Positions 45,771 through 57,969 of a stretch of 64,000 nt of DNA are shown here, in pieces. The position numbers and the translations under genes were made by a program. This DNA comes from Saxidomus purpurata. Taxonomy: Eukaryota; Mollusca; Bivalvia; Venerida; Veneridae. The stretch lies in contig JAFMSR010000018.1 of NCBI GenBank assembly GCA_022818135.1, forward strand, positions 39,898,482 to 39,962,481, in the 5' to 3' direction. Each line of letters begins with the position of its first letter. Within the stretch, counting starts at the first letter, position 1. The notes under the pieces are model-generated. The model saw nothing but the letters and a program-made list of their open reading frames with translations. It had not been told where the DNA came from and made no database searches.

Positions 45771-45869
45771 TATGCTACCATGTCTCAACATGCCTCGTGG
45801 CATATGGTTTCCTGAAAGTACCGCTTGAATTAACCTATGCATACATCACCACAGGACAACGAACAAACG

Positions 45870-45946
45870 CAGTGGTGTTGATGGGTAAAGATGTCTGTTG
45901 CTTTTACTGGAGGTTTCGGGTTAGAACCCCACTGGGGTCACAACCG
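45870..45946 (+). mobile_element. tRNA-like (Pol III) module in the left arm
   Basis: TGGTGTTGATGGGTAAAG resembles an A box and CGGGTTAGAACCCC a B box at tRNA-like spacing. An inverted copy is at 52831-52896 in the right arm, so it belongs to the element rather than being a later insertion. Confidence 0.5.
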
Positions 45947-45999
45947 TACCTTCTCATATGTCATCAGTTCTATTTTCTCAGTCCCGTGCTCTCTATTAT

Positions 46000-46985
46000 C
46001 AATGCAACCCCGGTGATATTGTTGATATAAGTATCATCCCCGCTTCACATACTCTGTCCCGTGTCCCCTGCACTCAATACAGTTCTACTTATAGTGCTAC
46101 CAATCTTTGATAACACCCTGATTTACATGAACTCAGCCCTCAGCCCTGTGCCCTAAGCACTGAAAACACCGTTTGTAGAAGTAACATCCCCGCCTGAATG
46201 AGTTAGCCCCGTTTCCCCTGCTATCAATACACTTCCTGTAACAGTGATTTCTAGTTTTCAGACCGCCTCTATGTGCCCCGTGTCCTGTAGTATCATTGCA
46301 GCCCTGGTAAAATCGTTTTAAGTAGAACCATCCCCGCCTCAGAAACTCAGCCCCGTGTCCCCTGCTATCAATACAGCACTTCTTACACTACTCTCTAAAT
46401 TTCATACCACACTTTTGTGCCCCCGCGAACTCACCCCCGTTTCTTGTAGTATCATTGCATCCCTGGTAAAACCGTTAAAAGTAGAACCATCCCCGCCTCA
46501 CTAACTCAGCCCCGTGTCCCCTGCTCTAATTACAGCACTTCTTACACCACTCTTTAACTTTCATGCGACCCTTTTGTGTCCCCGTATTCACTTAAACTCA
46601 GCCCGGTTTCCTGTAGTATCATTGCAGCCCTTGTGAAACCGTTTAAAGTAGAATCATCCACGCCTCACTTACTCAGCCCCGTGTCCCATGCTAGCAAAAC
46701 AGCACTTCATACACTACTCTCTAACTTTCATACCATCCTTTTGTGTCCCCGCGTTCACATTAACTCAGCCCGGTTTCCTGTAGTGTCATTGCAGCCCTGG
46801 TAAAACCGTTAAAAGTAGAACCATCCCCGCCTCACACACTCAGCCCCGTGTCCCCTGCTATCAATACAGGAATTCGTACACTACTCCCTAACTATCATAC
46901 CACCCTTTTGTGTCCCCGCCTTCACATAAACTCAGACTCGTGTCCTGTAGTATCATTGCAGCACTTATATCCCGTATCGTTACGT
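46000..46985 (+). repeat. Left 167-bp tandem array
   Basis: About five to six units, C-rich on plus. Each holds CAGCCCCGTGTCCCCTGCTA, 'cagcacttcttacac', 'tttgtgtccccgcgttcac' and 'gtagtatcattgcagccc'. Confidence 0.8.
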
Positions 46986-47300
46986 ATCAGCCCCGTGATG
47001 TTAGCCCCGCAGCACCTTCTTACCCCGTATCCTTGTGAAGTTAGCCCCAAAGCACCTAGCTATACCACATCCCGTGAAGTAAGGCCTGGAGCACATAGTT
47101 ACCCCGAAGCCCTGTCGAGTTAGCCCCGTGCCATTTAGATATCCCGCATCCCTCTGTTCGCCCCGTAACACCTAGCTGCTCCGCAGCCCCGTGACGAAAG
47201 GCCCGTAGCACATAGTTACCCCGCAGCCCCGTGAAGCTAGCCCCGTAGCACGTAGATACCCCGCAGCCCCGTCAAATTAGCCCTATAGCATTTTAGTTAT
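46986..47300 (+). repeat. Left inner 40-bp units
   Basis: Seven to eight diverged copies of the terminal 40-bp unit, ending 'ccccgtcaaattagccctatagca'. Confidence 0.8.
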
Positions 47301-49110
47301 CTGTACTAAATCTTTTGACTTAATTTGATAGGCTTATTGTTCAAGGACACTGTGATTTATAAATTGATTGGCGTTGTATGTTTAATGGGGATGTGTCTAT
47401 ACCAGGGATATCTGGAACTGGAAATTTCAGCATACAACAAGGTTGTGATAGGTTGTACCAAACAGCACAATTCTGTATTGACATGTCAGTTGTCAAGTTG
47501 TTTAAAATTAACATAGGGACATAAGCGTATTAAGAAGGATAGTTAATATTTATTTTATAGGCACATACCAGTACTGCCAATAGTGAAACAGCTGGAAAAG
47601 GGACACTGTTTTGTAAATGTGAAAGGAATAAAGTGTTTTCTGGAAAGTTATGAATTGCTTTTCATAAATACCCACGTATCTTTATAAAGACCAATTTCTA
47701 TTATTTTCAGTCAGTAACTTCTTTTGTGAATTTCCCACAGTTACATTTATAATATAGCTGAATTTATTTAAAAAGAAATATGCACAGCACCTCTCCTATA
47801 TTTCGAAATGATTTGAAAGCGTATCGAGTAAAAGAAAGTTATGGCCAAACTTCAAAAACGACATTTATTTGATAATGCAAACAGCTTCATATATTCATTA
47901 TCAATTATGCACGATTTACCTGAAAAGATACAACGTTGGGGATGCGGGAATACTAAGGAAGCAATACTACCTGAGCTTTTCTCATAGCAAAGGGCACCGG
48001 TCAAATTCGCCAGGGTTGAGTCTTACAGTAACGGTGTTCTGGTTGAATTACATGTACACAAACTGCGTATGCGTTAGTTCATTCTCCCGTGGGAATAATA
48101 CGTTTAAATAGTAAAGCGCTCCATTGATACCAAGTACCGGAAGCTGAGTTACATTATTATAATTTGGTTGGTTGAAAATTGAGGAAAGCTGTCTAGCAAC
48201 GGTTGTGTTGATACTTTGAGACGTACACCGGTTTCATAACTGTTTATCACTTCTTTTTCACGGAAACAAACATGTACATTTGTACTAATTTAATCAATAT
48301 TTCATTATCACACTACAAATGGTATTACAAGGTCTGTATCGATAGCAGGGGACACAGCTGATTCCGTGAGCTTGTGAAGATTCTTATAGAAACTTTGTTA
48401 CCAGAGCTGCATTTGTACTAAAGAATATGGGGATGTGTTACATGCAGATTGGGGGGGGGGGACTAATATTGGAGATGAAACCACCAGTGCTTTGGTTTCC
48501 TATAAGTAGAAGTATAAATTTAGTCAGTGGCCTGAACGGATTTCTCCGGAGCTTAGTTAACGCGGGGCTGTGTTCATACTGCGGTTCAGTATCTTACTGA
48601 ACCGCCTCGATAGCCTAGTGGTAGAGCGTCCGCTTCGAGTGCGGGAGGTCATGGGTTCGCTCCCTGGCCGCGTCATACCAACGACGTAAAAAATGGTACC
48701 AGTACCTCCCTGCTTGGCGCTCAGCATTAAAAGGGAAACTGGCCATTTTCTGTCATACCCTAACGGCGATGGATACAATTATGAATGAGGTGCCGAGAGT
48801 GAAAAATATCAGTTTGATAACTTATTTCACAATCGACCTAAAAATCATTAGTATAAACTAATAGTAAATGAGAGTTGTATGGATATAAAAGGAAGCGATA
48901 TTACCAAGGGTTCCATTTATACTTGGGCATCATTGTCATATGGGATACTTACAAGGCGTTATCACGAGGGCTGCGTTGACACATCTCGGAGGTCATGCGG
49001 CTGCAGATAAAATTTCAAAGGTGAAATTACCTGGGGCTGTGTTAATCATGGGCCTAGTACATGGGGTTGGGAGTGATCTTGCCATGGGCACTTTTTTGGT
49101 ACTTCGACGG
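47301..49110. other. Centre of the foldback-type element
   Basis: AT-rich, no recognised gene. Frames 47325-47516 and 47869-48111 have no family features. A short relic of the 167-bp unit ('gatagcaggggacac') is at 48347-48362. A tRNA-derived SINE occupies 48600-48790. Confidence 0.5.
48600..48790 (+). mobile_element. tRNA-derived SINE
   Basis: Head GATAGCCTAGTGGTAGAGCG (A box) and GGGTTCGCTCCC (B box), a well-preserved tRNA-like fold, then 'ggtaccagtacctccc' and 'cagcattaaaaggg' in the body. Younger-looking than the other SINEs here. Confidence 0.85.
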
Positions 49111-49114
49111 ACGG

Positions 49115-50125
49115 ACTGTTGACGTAATACGGGGCTGTGTTATGGGGTTAACTTTAGGGGGCTGTGGGGTAACTATGTGCTACGGGGTTAACTTCACGGG
49201 GCGCATGTTAATTAGGTGCTACGGGGTTGTGAAGATATACGGGGTTATCACTTATGCAATGATACCAGAGGACACGAGGCTTTGAAAATATGAAGGCGGG
49301 GACACAAATGTGCGGCATGAAAGGTAGGGAACACTGTAAGAAGTACAATATTGAGGGCATGGGGCAAGGGCGGGGATGCTAAGGAGAACTGTTATAAATA
49401 CCGTTTTGATTGGAGGGGAGGGGCAGAATAAGTAAGGCGAGGATGATATTTATATAAACATGGCATTGTTACAGGAAGGCACGAGCCTGATTTCTGGTGA
49501 ATGCGGAACACAAAAGAATGGTATGAGCGCTGGATAGCGATGTTAGAAGAAATGTTTTGAGAGTCGGGACATGGGGCTGAGTCATGGAAGCGGGGATAAT
49601 AAGAAACTGGGGAATAAGTGCTGTAATGATACTAAAGGACACGGGGCTGAGTTTATGTGAACGCATGAACACAAAAGGGTGTTATGAAAAATATAGTAGT
49701 GTAAGAAGTACAGTTTTGATAGCAGGGAACACGGGGCTGAGTTCGTGAGGCGGGGATGATACTAATTGAAACGGTTTTACCAGGGCTGCAATGGCACAAC
49801 ATGACACGGGGCTTAATTTATGTGAATGCGTGGACACGCGCAGGTGGTCTGAAAACTTGAAATGTGTGTAACAAAAAGTGTTTTCATACCATGGGACACT
49901 AACCCTAGGTGCTACAGCGCAACCTGACGGGGCTGCGGGGTATGTATGTGTTACGGGGCTAACTTCGAGGGGCTACGGGGTTACTAAATGCTTCGGGGCT
50001 AACTTGACAGGGCTGCGGGGTATCTAGGTGCAACGGGGCAAGTTTGACGGGGGATTGGATAACTAGGTGCTTATGGGCTAACTTAATGAGAGTAACTAAG
50101 TGCTGCGGGGCTAACATCACGGAGC
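49115..50125 (-). repeat. Right inner arm: mixed 40-bp and 167-bp units
   Basis: G-rich on plus. 49125-49260 and 49890-50120 are 40-bp-type units; between them is text matching the inverse of 43380-43800 in the truncated element ('gtgttccctatctttcatgcc'). Confidence 0.75.
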
Positions 50126-50139
50126 TGATAGGTGAAGGT

Positions 50140-52760
50140 ACGGGTTATAAGTGTTGCAATGATACTACAGGACACGAGTGTGAGTTTAAGTGAACGCGGG
50201 GACACAAAAGGTAGGTATGAAAGTTAGAGAGTAGTGTAAAAAGTGCTGTATTGATAGCAGGGGGCACGGGGCTGAGTGAGTGAGGCGGGGGTGGTTGTAC
50301 TTTTAACGGTTTTACCAGCGCTGCAATGATTCTACAAGACACGGGGCTGAGTTTATGTGAACGCGGGGACACGCAAATGTGGTATGAAAGTTAGAGAGTA
50401 GTGTAAGAAGTGCTGTATTGATAGCAGGGGACAAGGGGCTGAGTGAGTGAGGCGCGGGTGGTTGTACTTTTAACGGTTTTACCAGGGCTGCAATGATTCT
50501 ACAAGACACGGAGCTGAGTTTATGTGAATGCGGGGACACAAAAGGGTGGTATGAAAGTCACACAGTATTGTGAGAAGTGCTGTATTGATAGCAAGGGACA
50601 CGGGGCTGAGTGAGTGAGGCGAGGATGGTTCTGCATTTAACGATTTTACCAGGACTGCAATGATACTACAGGAAACCGGGCTGAGTTTATGTGAATGCGG
50701 GGACTCAAAAGGATGGTATGAAACTTAGAGAGTAGTGTAAGAAGTGCTGTATTGATAGCAGGGGACACGGGTCTGAGTTAGTGAGGCGGGGGTGGTTCTA
50801 CTTTTAACGCTTTTAGCAGGGCTTCAATGATACTACTAAAAACGGGGCTGACTTTATGTGAACGCGGGGACACAAAAGGGTGGTATGAAATTTAGAGATT
50901 AGTGTAAGAAATGCTGTATTGCTAGCAGGGGAAACGGGGCTGAGTTAGTGAGGCGGGGGATGGTTCTACTTTTAACGCTTTTAACAGGGCTGCAATGATG
51001 CTACAGGACACGGGGCTGAGTTTATGTGAACGCGGGGACACAAAAGGGTGGTATAAAATTTAGAGATTAGTGTAAGAAATGCTGTACTGCTAGCAGGGGA
51101 AACCGGACTGAGTGAGTGGATGGTTATACTTTTAACGTTTTCACCAGGGCTGCAATGACACTACAGGACACGGGGCTGAGTTTCATTTAATGTTGGGACA
51201 CATAGAGGTGTTCTGAAAACTACATGACACGGGGCTGAGTTTATGTGAACGCGGGGACACAAAAGTTAGTGAGTAGTGTAAGAAGTGCTGTATTGATAGC
51301 AGGGGACACGGGGCTGTGTGAGTGAGGCGGGGGTGGTTGTACTTTTAACGGTTTTACCAGCGCTGCAATGATACTACAGGACACGGGGCTGAGTTTATGT
51401 GAACGCGGGTGCAAAAAAGTGTGGTATGAAATTTAGAGAGTAGTGTAAGAAGTGCTGTATTGATAGCAGGGGAAACGGGGCTGAGTTTCTGAGGCGGAGA
51501 TGGTTCTACTTAAAACGATTTTACCAGGGCTGCAATGATACTACAGGACACGGGGCACATAGAGGTGGTCTGAAAACTAGAAATGACTGTAACACGTTTT
51601 ACCAGGGCTGCCATGATTCTACAAGACACGGGGCTGAGCTTATGTGAACGCGGAGACATGCAAATGTGGTATGAAAGTTAGAGAGTAGTGTAAGAAGTGC
51701 TGTATTGAGTGCAGGGGACACGGGGCTGAGTTAGTGAGGAGGGGTGGTTCTACTTTTAACGCTTTTATCAGAGCTGCAGTGATACTACAGGACACGGGGC
51801 TGAGTTTATGTGAACGCGGGGACACAAAAGGGTGGTGTATGAAAGTTAGAGAGTAGTGTAAGAAGTGCTGTATTGACAGAAGGGGACATGGGGCTGAGTG
51901 AGTGAGGCGGGGATGGTTCTACTTTTAACGGTTTTACCAGCGCTGCAATGATACTACAGGACACGGGGCTGAGTTTATGTGAACACAGGGACACAAAAGG
52001 ATGGTATGAAAGTTAGACAGTAGTGTGAGAAGTGCTGTATTGATAGCAGGGGACACGGGGCTGAGTGAGTGAGGCGCGGGTGGTTGTACTTTTAACGGTT
52101 TTACCAGCGCTGCAATGATTCTACAAGACACGGGGCTGAGTTTATGTGAACGCGGGGACACAAAAGGGTGGTATGAAAGTTAGACAGTAGTGTGAGAAGT
52201 GCTGTATTGATAGCAGGGGACACGGGGCTGAGTGAGTGAGGCGGGGATGGTTCTGCATTTAACGTTTTTACCAGGGCTGCAATGATACTACAGGAAACCG
52301 GGCTGAGTTTATGTGAATGCAGGGACTCAAAAGGGTGGTATGAAATTTAGAGATTAGTGTAAGAAATGCTGCACTGCTAGCAGGGGAAACCGGACTGAGT
52401 GAGTGAGGCGGGGATAGTTATACTTTTAACGTTTTCACCAGGGCTGCAATGACACTACAGGACACGGGGCTGAGTTTCATTTAATGTTGGGACACATAGA
52501 GGTGGTCTGAAAACTAGAAATCACTGTTACAAGAAGTGTATTGATAGCAGGGGACACGGGGCTAACTCCTTCAGGCGGGGATGTTACTTCTTAAAACGGT
52601 GTTTTCAGTGCTTAGGGCACAGGGCTGAGGGCTGAGTTCATGTGAATGAGGGTGTAATCAAAGATTGGGAGCACTATAAGTAGAATTGTATTGAGTGCAG
52701 GTGACACGGGACAGAGTATGTGAAGCGGGGATGATACTTACATTTATATTAACGATAGCA
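50140..52760 (-). repeat. Right 167-bp tandem array
   Basis: About 15 units, G-rich on plus, with 'gagtttatgtgaacgcgggg', 'agtgtaagaagtgctgtatt', 'gatagcaggggacacggggc' and 'ttttaacggttttaccaggg'. Unit length is 167 bp where complete; several units are shortened. The recurring frames that read MSPRSHKLSPVSC on minus come from this repeat. Confidence 0.85.
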
Positions 52761-52830
52761 ACAGGGTTGCATTGATACTAGAGGGCACGGGACTGAGACA
52801 ATAGAACTGATGACATATGAGAAGGTACGG

Positions 52831-52905
52831 TGGGGTTCTAACCCGAAACCTCAGGTATAAGCGGCAGACATCTTTACCCATCAACACCACCGCGTTTGTT
52901 CGTTG
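52831..52905 (-). mobile_element. tRNA-like module in the right arm
   Basis: Minus strand: GGTGGTGTTGATGGGTAAAG, then TTTCGGGTTAGAACCCCA. Better preserved than the left copy, with a fuller stem around the B box. Confidence 0.5.
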
Positions 52906-52984
52906 TCCTGTGGTGATGTATGCATTAGGTTAATTCAAGCGGTACTTTGAGGAAACCATATGCCACGATGCGTGTTGAGACATG

Positions 52985-53285
52985 GTGGCATAGGGATAAC
53001 ATCGCGGGGCTGAGGGGTAACTAAGTGCTGCGGGGCTAACTTCACGGGGATGCGGGGTAACTAGGTGCTACGGGGCTGACTTCACGGGGATGCGGGGTAA
53101 CTAGGTGCTACGGGGCTGACTTCACGGGGATGCGGGGTAACTAGGTGCCATGGGGCTGACTTCACGGGGATGCGGGGTAACTAGGTTCTGCGGGGCTAAC
53201 TTCACGGGGATGCGGTGTAACTAGGTGCTGCGGGGCTAACTTCACGGGGCTGTGGGGATAAATGGGGCTGCGGGGCCAACTTCAT
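52985..53285 (-). repeat. Right terminal 40-bp tandem array
   Basis: Seven units, mirror of 45519-45770: GCGGGGTAACTAGGTGCTAC followed by GGGGCTGACTTCACGGGGAT. Confidence 0.9.
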
Positions 53286-53299
53286 TCTCGTACTTTTCT

Positions 53300-54580
53300 T
53301 TGTGTTCCAAACACTTTCTGTAAATTTCAACCTGCCAATCTTCATTATTTAGTGTCTTGCATAAGGTAATGTACTTGCAATTCAAATAACTGTCACTTGA
53401 TTTTCGCTTAGTAGTGGACCTTCAAATAAGAATTAGTTTTGCAAATAGTCTGTTTGATATATATATCAATTTGAATTGTTGCTGTATAATTAATTGTGAA
53501 ATATTTAAGTAAATCCTAAAAAAAGCGTTCTATTGTTGTCGCATGAAAAAGTGCATTCTAGTCTATAGACACAAAAATTACCTGTACTCATACAGGGTCT
53601 TACATTGTATCAGACCTAGTGTTGAACATTGTATTCATGACATCTAAGTGCTACATTAAAATGAAATATTCAATTATCTATACTTACTGAGAAAGTATTT
53701 TTCTAAACCATGTCTTTGACAGAAGACTGGTTGACTGTTTTTAGAAAATGGGATGTGAAAAACTTTAAATAGTAATTATATATATGGATTGATCAGTGTT
53801 TCAGCGTTATTGAGGTAAAGTTTACGGACAGACGGACAACGGACAAACCACCATCATGACATAAGCTCTGCTGGACAAAGGACTTTGTCCAGTGGAGCTA
53901 CAATTGTTAGTGGTATTTTCATTCTTTAACAAAATTCTAAATTAACCCTTACACTGCTGAGCAGCAATTGATCTTGCCTTTGCGACTGATCAACCTGCCT
54001 ATCCATGATCTGCACTTTCCACTATTCAGTTCTTTTTATCCCTTTGAACAAATAATATTGTCCACTAATCTCATAGATTTGCGCAAATGCATTGTGCATG
54101 TTTTTGTTTACAATAGCAAGCCAGCCGCAGTTATCAAAACTGTGAACAAGACGATCAAGATGGCCCTATACCGCTCACTGGCTATCACTAAGGTCCACTG
54201 AAGACAATTATTAAAGACTCTATGTAAAGTCAAGTGACCCCCATGCAGGATCAATTTGGATCTGGGTTTCATGATTTCAATAATCTTGGTAAAGGTCCAC
54301 AAGGCAATGTTACCGGCCACCATATATATCGAAGCTCTACGCCATGAAGATTTTCCTCTATATTAAGCCGAAGTAAAATCAAGTGACCCCTCAAATATTT
54401 CCTATAGAAATCAGCTATGTAAAATAAATTGAGTCCCCGGTCACGGTCAGTTTAGATCAAGGGGTCATGATTTAAATTATCTTGGTAGAGCCTAGAGGTC
54501 TACTAGACAATACTACATGCCAAATATGTAAGCTCTAGGCCTTGTTGTTTTTGTGACAACAATTTTTTTAAAGGTTTTCT
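53300..54580. other. No gene; short hairpin and dispersed repeat text
   Basis: A hairpin at 53861-53896 pairs around CTGGACAAAG/CTTTGTCCAG. 54200-54560 carries interspersed repeat phrases ('aagtgacccc', 'catgattt.aat.atcttggta') twice. Frames at 53968-54201 and 54108-54323 are overlapping opposites and unsupported. Confidence 0.45.
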
Positions 54581-54589
54581 ATGAAACCC

Positions 54590-54691
54590 ACAGGTGTAAG
54601 AAGTGTAACTGGGACCTACACCCTGCATCATATGCTATTTTTAACTAAGATGCAGTGTGTGGGTCCCAGCTAAGCTACTTACACCTGTGAC
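54590..54691. repeat. Hairpin (MITE-like) element
   Basis: CACAGGTGTAAG at the left and CTTACACCTGTG at the right, with GGGACC/GGTCCC and CTGCATC/GATGCAG pairing further in. Confidence 0.7.
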
Positions 54692-55029
54692 TCCCGGGGG
54701 AGTCATAGATAATAGAACAATCTTGATAGAGCCACTAGAAATTTATGTGAGGCAATGTTAAATATGTTAAAAGTTTCCAAGCAGATCATGCAGGAAGTGG
54801 TTATAGAATAGCTTCTTCCAAGGAAATTTAATGAGAGTTAGGTTAATTGTCGCCTGTAAAAATAACTGAACTGTGGTTGAAACAGGCATTCAACCCTGCA
54901 AAACAAAGTAACAACCTAACTAAAAGTTTTAATTGAAGAAGAGGGAACATTCCTATATTCCTTTATAGGTGAAACGGCGACAGCCGCAGTGACGAGACAC
55001 AGTTCTCAGTCTTCCCAAAAGTTTTTTAA

Positions 55030-55215
55030 CAGTGCCTTACATTCAGTCAGACAAACACAAAACTTTGCCTGACCGGCTAAAATTTTGCCTGACCAAACAA
55101 AAGAACTTTTGTGTAAAGGGCAATAAAGTGCCTGACATTCGGTCAGACAGCAGCAAACATTTGCCTTACCGGTTAAAATTTTGCCTGACTGGACAGGCAG
55201 TCAGGCACTTTTCGG
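55030..55215 (+). repeat. Two direct units of about 100 bp
   Basis: Both contain 'gtgcctgacattcggtcaga' or a close variant, 'accggctaaaattttgcctg' and 'gactg.aca'. The frame 55032-55220 is a product of this repeat. Confidence 0.65.
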
Positions 55216-56338
55216 AATGACTGTATTCTATATATTTCCTATGTTTTGAGACGAAAGAATTAATGTTAAGTCTGACTAAAATTGTTAGTAAAAAACTTGA
55301 AAAATGAACAGTGAGAAATATGGCTTTCACACAAACTATAGCATTAATGTCTAAAGAATAATGCCCCTTCTGAGGGCATTCAATGGCAAGCTGAAATTGA
55401 CCGTTGTCTACAAAAACATTCCTTTTAACGTTTCCTTAGAAATCTAAATTTGATTTACATGTTGAATATTTCCCGTACGAAAATTCTAAGCGTAAAGTAG
55501 CAGGAAAAGACACATGTAACGGCGCAGTAAAATAATTTTTACCATGTTTGTTTAGAACAGGAAAAAATGAAGATTACGGGCGTCATTTTATAAATTTACG
55601 CATGCAAAGTTTTGTACAGGCGTAAATATGGACTTCAATTTTTGCTGTTGCAGTTTGAGTCACAAAATGACTGAGTTCTATTTTACGACCGTAAAAGACA
55701 GACATACGGTTGTAAAATGGAACAGGAAGTAATCTTTAACTTGCTTTCTGATTGATTGATTCAAAGAACAATTTGGCAGACATTTTGCAGTAATGTTTAC
55801 ATGGAAAGAAAACGTTTGGTGATTGAGCTTCACAGTTAATTATTATCTTGTGGACAGGAGTGCAGTTAATCCATTTACCGAGAGAAACCAATGCTGGTGA
55901 CCAAGAGTACATTGGAATTCCCCCGACAGATATCGATTGTATAAATACATTTTTCGAGATGTTTTGTGTCTAAACTTTACGTTATTTTAATACAGAAACA
56001 GATTACTGACGCTCCAACCCTTGTGTACACGATACATGTATCTCCAACATATCCAGCTACACGTGCTCTTGCACAGATGAATGTATTGGTCAAAACTGTG
56101 AAATAGGTTCTTTGACACCTTTTATTTCTTTACAAGTTTACTAACGATCGTCGTAGAACCTTGTAATACATATTAAAATTTCCAAGCAATTCAATTTGAG
56201 TAATTCTGTTTTGATTTGAATTTCAAAGACTTATAAGTATGTTTGCATAGTATGTCAGTTTTTATTGTAATTTGAGTTCTTTCTTCCTTTACAAATACGA
56301 ATACATATATGTATCACTGTGATCATTATTAACTTAAA

Positions 56339-56632
56339 TTATGAATAATTTTCAAATACTTTCTCATCTCCAATAGAGACACCGACATCAAAACTTTTCA
56401 GGTACAAAACTAAATCATTGATCCATAATAGAGAATCATGATCACCCATAAATGTATAAGGGATGTTACTGACATAGAATATATCAAGAGACATCTCTTG
56501 AGCATTTGTAACATCCCTTAAAACAGATAAATTATTACACACAATATCCCATGACAGTAGAGAATGATCTGGAGTACTTGTATGTACTATTGTTGACACG
56601 TCCCCACTACTATTTATTAGATCTACAGAAAA
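56339..56632 (-). pseudogene. LINE endonuclease-domain fragment
   Basis: Minus strand reads DVSTIVHTSTPDHSLLSWDI, then MSLDIFYVSNIPYTFMGDHD and LWINDLVLYL. The (S/T)DHSLLxW motif is the last catalytic box of the LINE apurinic endonuclease domain and is followed by the usual linker. No reverse transcriptase follows, so it is an isolated fragment. Confidence 0.65.
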
Positions 56633-56689
56633 ATTCTGAAAGTAATCAATACTATCATACCAGACTTATATAGGAGAAACTTTAAAAAA

Positions 56690-56960
56690 ACTTATTCTCC
56701 AACAACACAAGGTCCAAAACTTAGATATTTTGTATGTAGCATTGTCTACCGGTCCTCTACCAAGTTTGTAGAAATCATACACGTGATATTAAAGTTTGCC
56801 ACGTCCAGTTTGTTCATTTGTACATAGTTATATAGGAAAATTTTTGAAAATCTTGTTCATAACCACAAGGTACAAAGCTTAGTTATTTGGCATTTAGCAT
56901 TGTCTAGAGGCTCTTTACCAAGTTTGTTCAAATTATGCCCCTGGTGTTAAAATTTGCCAT
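56690..56960 (+). repeat. Dispersed repeat related to 7550-7830
   Basis: Two imperfect units share 'acaaggt.caaa.cttag.tatttt', 'gcattgtct' and 'accaagtttgt'. Confidence 0.5.
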
Positions 56961-57189
56961 GCCTGGGTGTTACATTTTGTTATAAATGTTCAGCAGCTTT
57001 TTCTTTCTCAATTTTGAACCACTGCAGTAAGAATTTTTTTTTATTTTATAAATCTACATCAGAAAGATGCAGAAGCCTTGCCACATATGGGTTTATGCTT
57101 TGAAGTACGAGTATAGATGAAAATAAAGATATTGCTGGAGTTATGATGCAGTAGTTATGGACGGATGACAGAGATGTAAATGTGCAGAT

Positions 57190-57800
57190 AGGTTTAAATA
57201 ATAATGACACAGTCTATTTTGAGAAGGTGGTGTAGGCGAAAGTATGCAAATTTCAAGAAAATTATGCATTTTTTGTTCATGCATATCCGGGATAAAATTG
57301 ATATTCACTTCGTCTTCAATGTTTTGCAAATACAGGTGATCAATAAGATATCCTTGTACGCAAATTTGAATTTTACGTGTTCTACAAAAAAAGGATTAAA
57401 TCCTTTTAGTCAAATAGTTCTGACGTGAACAATCCTTGTAAGCAGTTTTTATACCTCCATGACTGCCTCCTTGTTCAAACGTTTCAAGCCCTATTACCAA
57501 CTATGACTAGTGAGAAATTTGGCAGGTTACAAAACAATTCATTTTCCGCAGGTAAATTCATAGTCTGCATTTATTTTTAAAAAACTGATCAAGCTTATCT
57601 GCTTGTTTATTGTGAGTGTCCCACATGTAAAATTTTAATTCATGGCAAATACGGTAAAAAGATAAGTGAAACAAGCCTTTATGTTTTAGTTTGTGAAATA
57701 CACAGTGAACATCATACTACCGATTTTCTTTGTCAAATGAATAGCTATTGCAAAACGTTTCAATTAGGTTAAATCGCAACTTTATGCATGTTTTTCGTAA
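57190..57800 (+). repeat. Dispersed repeat shared with 17130-17720
   Basis: Second copy, same orientation. The frames at 57141-57428 lie inside it and are not genes. Confidence 0.65.
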
Positions 57801-57831
57801 ATTTTATAAAAAATAGTTTTATATTAAATAC

Positions 57832-57969
57832 CAGTTCTCTATACGTCCAAAGTTCGTTATACAATATGTTTATTAGGAACTTAGTTCGCTATGATGGATA
57901 CAGCGAACATCGTTTATAGCGAACAATTTTCCATGGTCCTGAGGAATTCGTTAAAACCGAGTTTTACTG
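57832..57969. mobile_element. pogo/Tigger-type MITE, copy 4
   Basis: Right end CGAGTTTTACTG followed by TA. The left end is less well preserved (CAGTTCTCTATACG). The interior has 'ttcgttata' and 'gttcgctat' motifs. Confidence 0.55.

Larger units (their letters stand above)
45511..53290. mobile_element. 7.8-kb foldback-type transposon with tandem-repeat arms and 9-bp target duplication
   Basis: Inverted ends CGAGAATGAAGTT (left) and its inverse at 53278-53290. Directly outside both lies TACTTTTCT (45502-45510 and 53291-53299), a 9-bp duplication, as made by Mutator-like and Drosophila FB elements. Left arm order: 40-bp units, a unique segment with a tRNA-like module, 167-bp units, 40-bp units. 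The right arm (about 49115-53290) repeats this order in mirror image with many more 167-bp units. The centre (47301-49110) is AT-rich and holds a SINE but no transposase frame. The element is probably non-autonomous. Its superfamily cannot be named from the ends alone. Confidence 0.75.

Noticed and set aside
45519..47300. CRISPR-like array (40-bp repeats)
   Set aside because: Units are directly adjacent without unique spacers, and the host is a eukaryote.
49469..52161. Repeated 60-75-residue frames beginning MSPRSHKLSPVSC
   Set aside because: One frame of the 167-bp repeat seen many times, out of phase from unit to unit, with no sign of protein-level selection.
56339..56599. 86-residue frame on minus as a host gene
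   Set aside because: The DHSLLSW box and following linker match LINE endonuclease domains.
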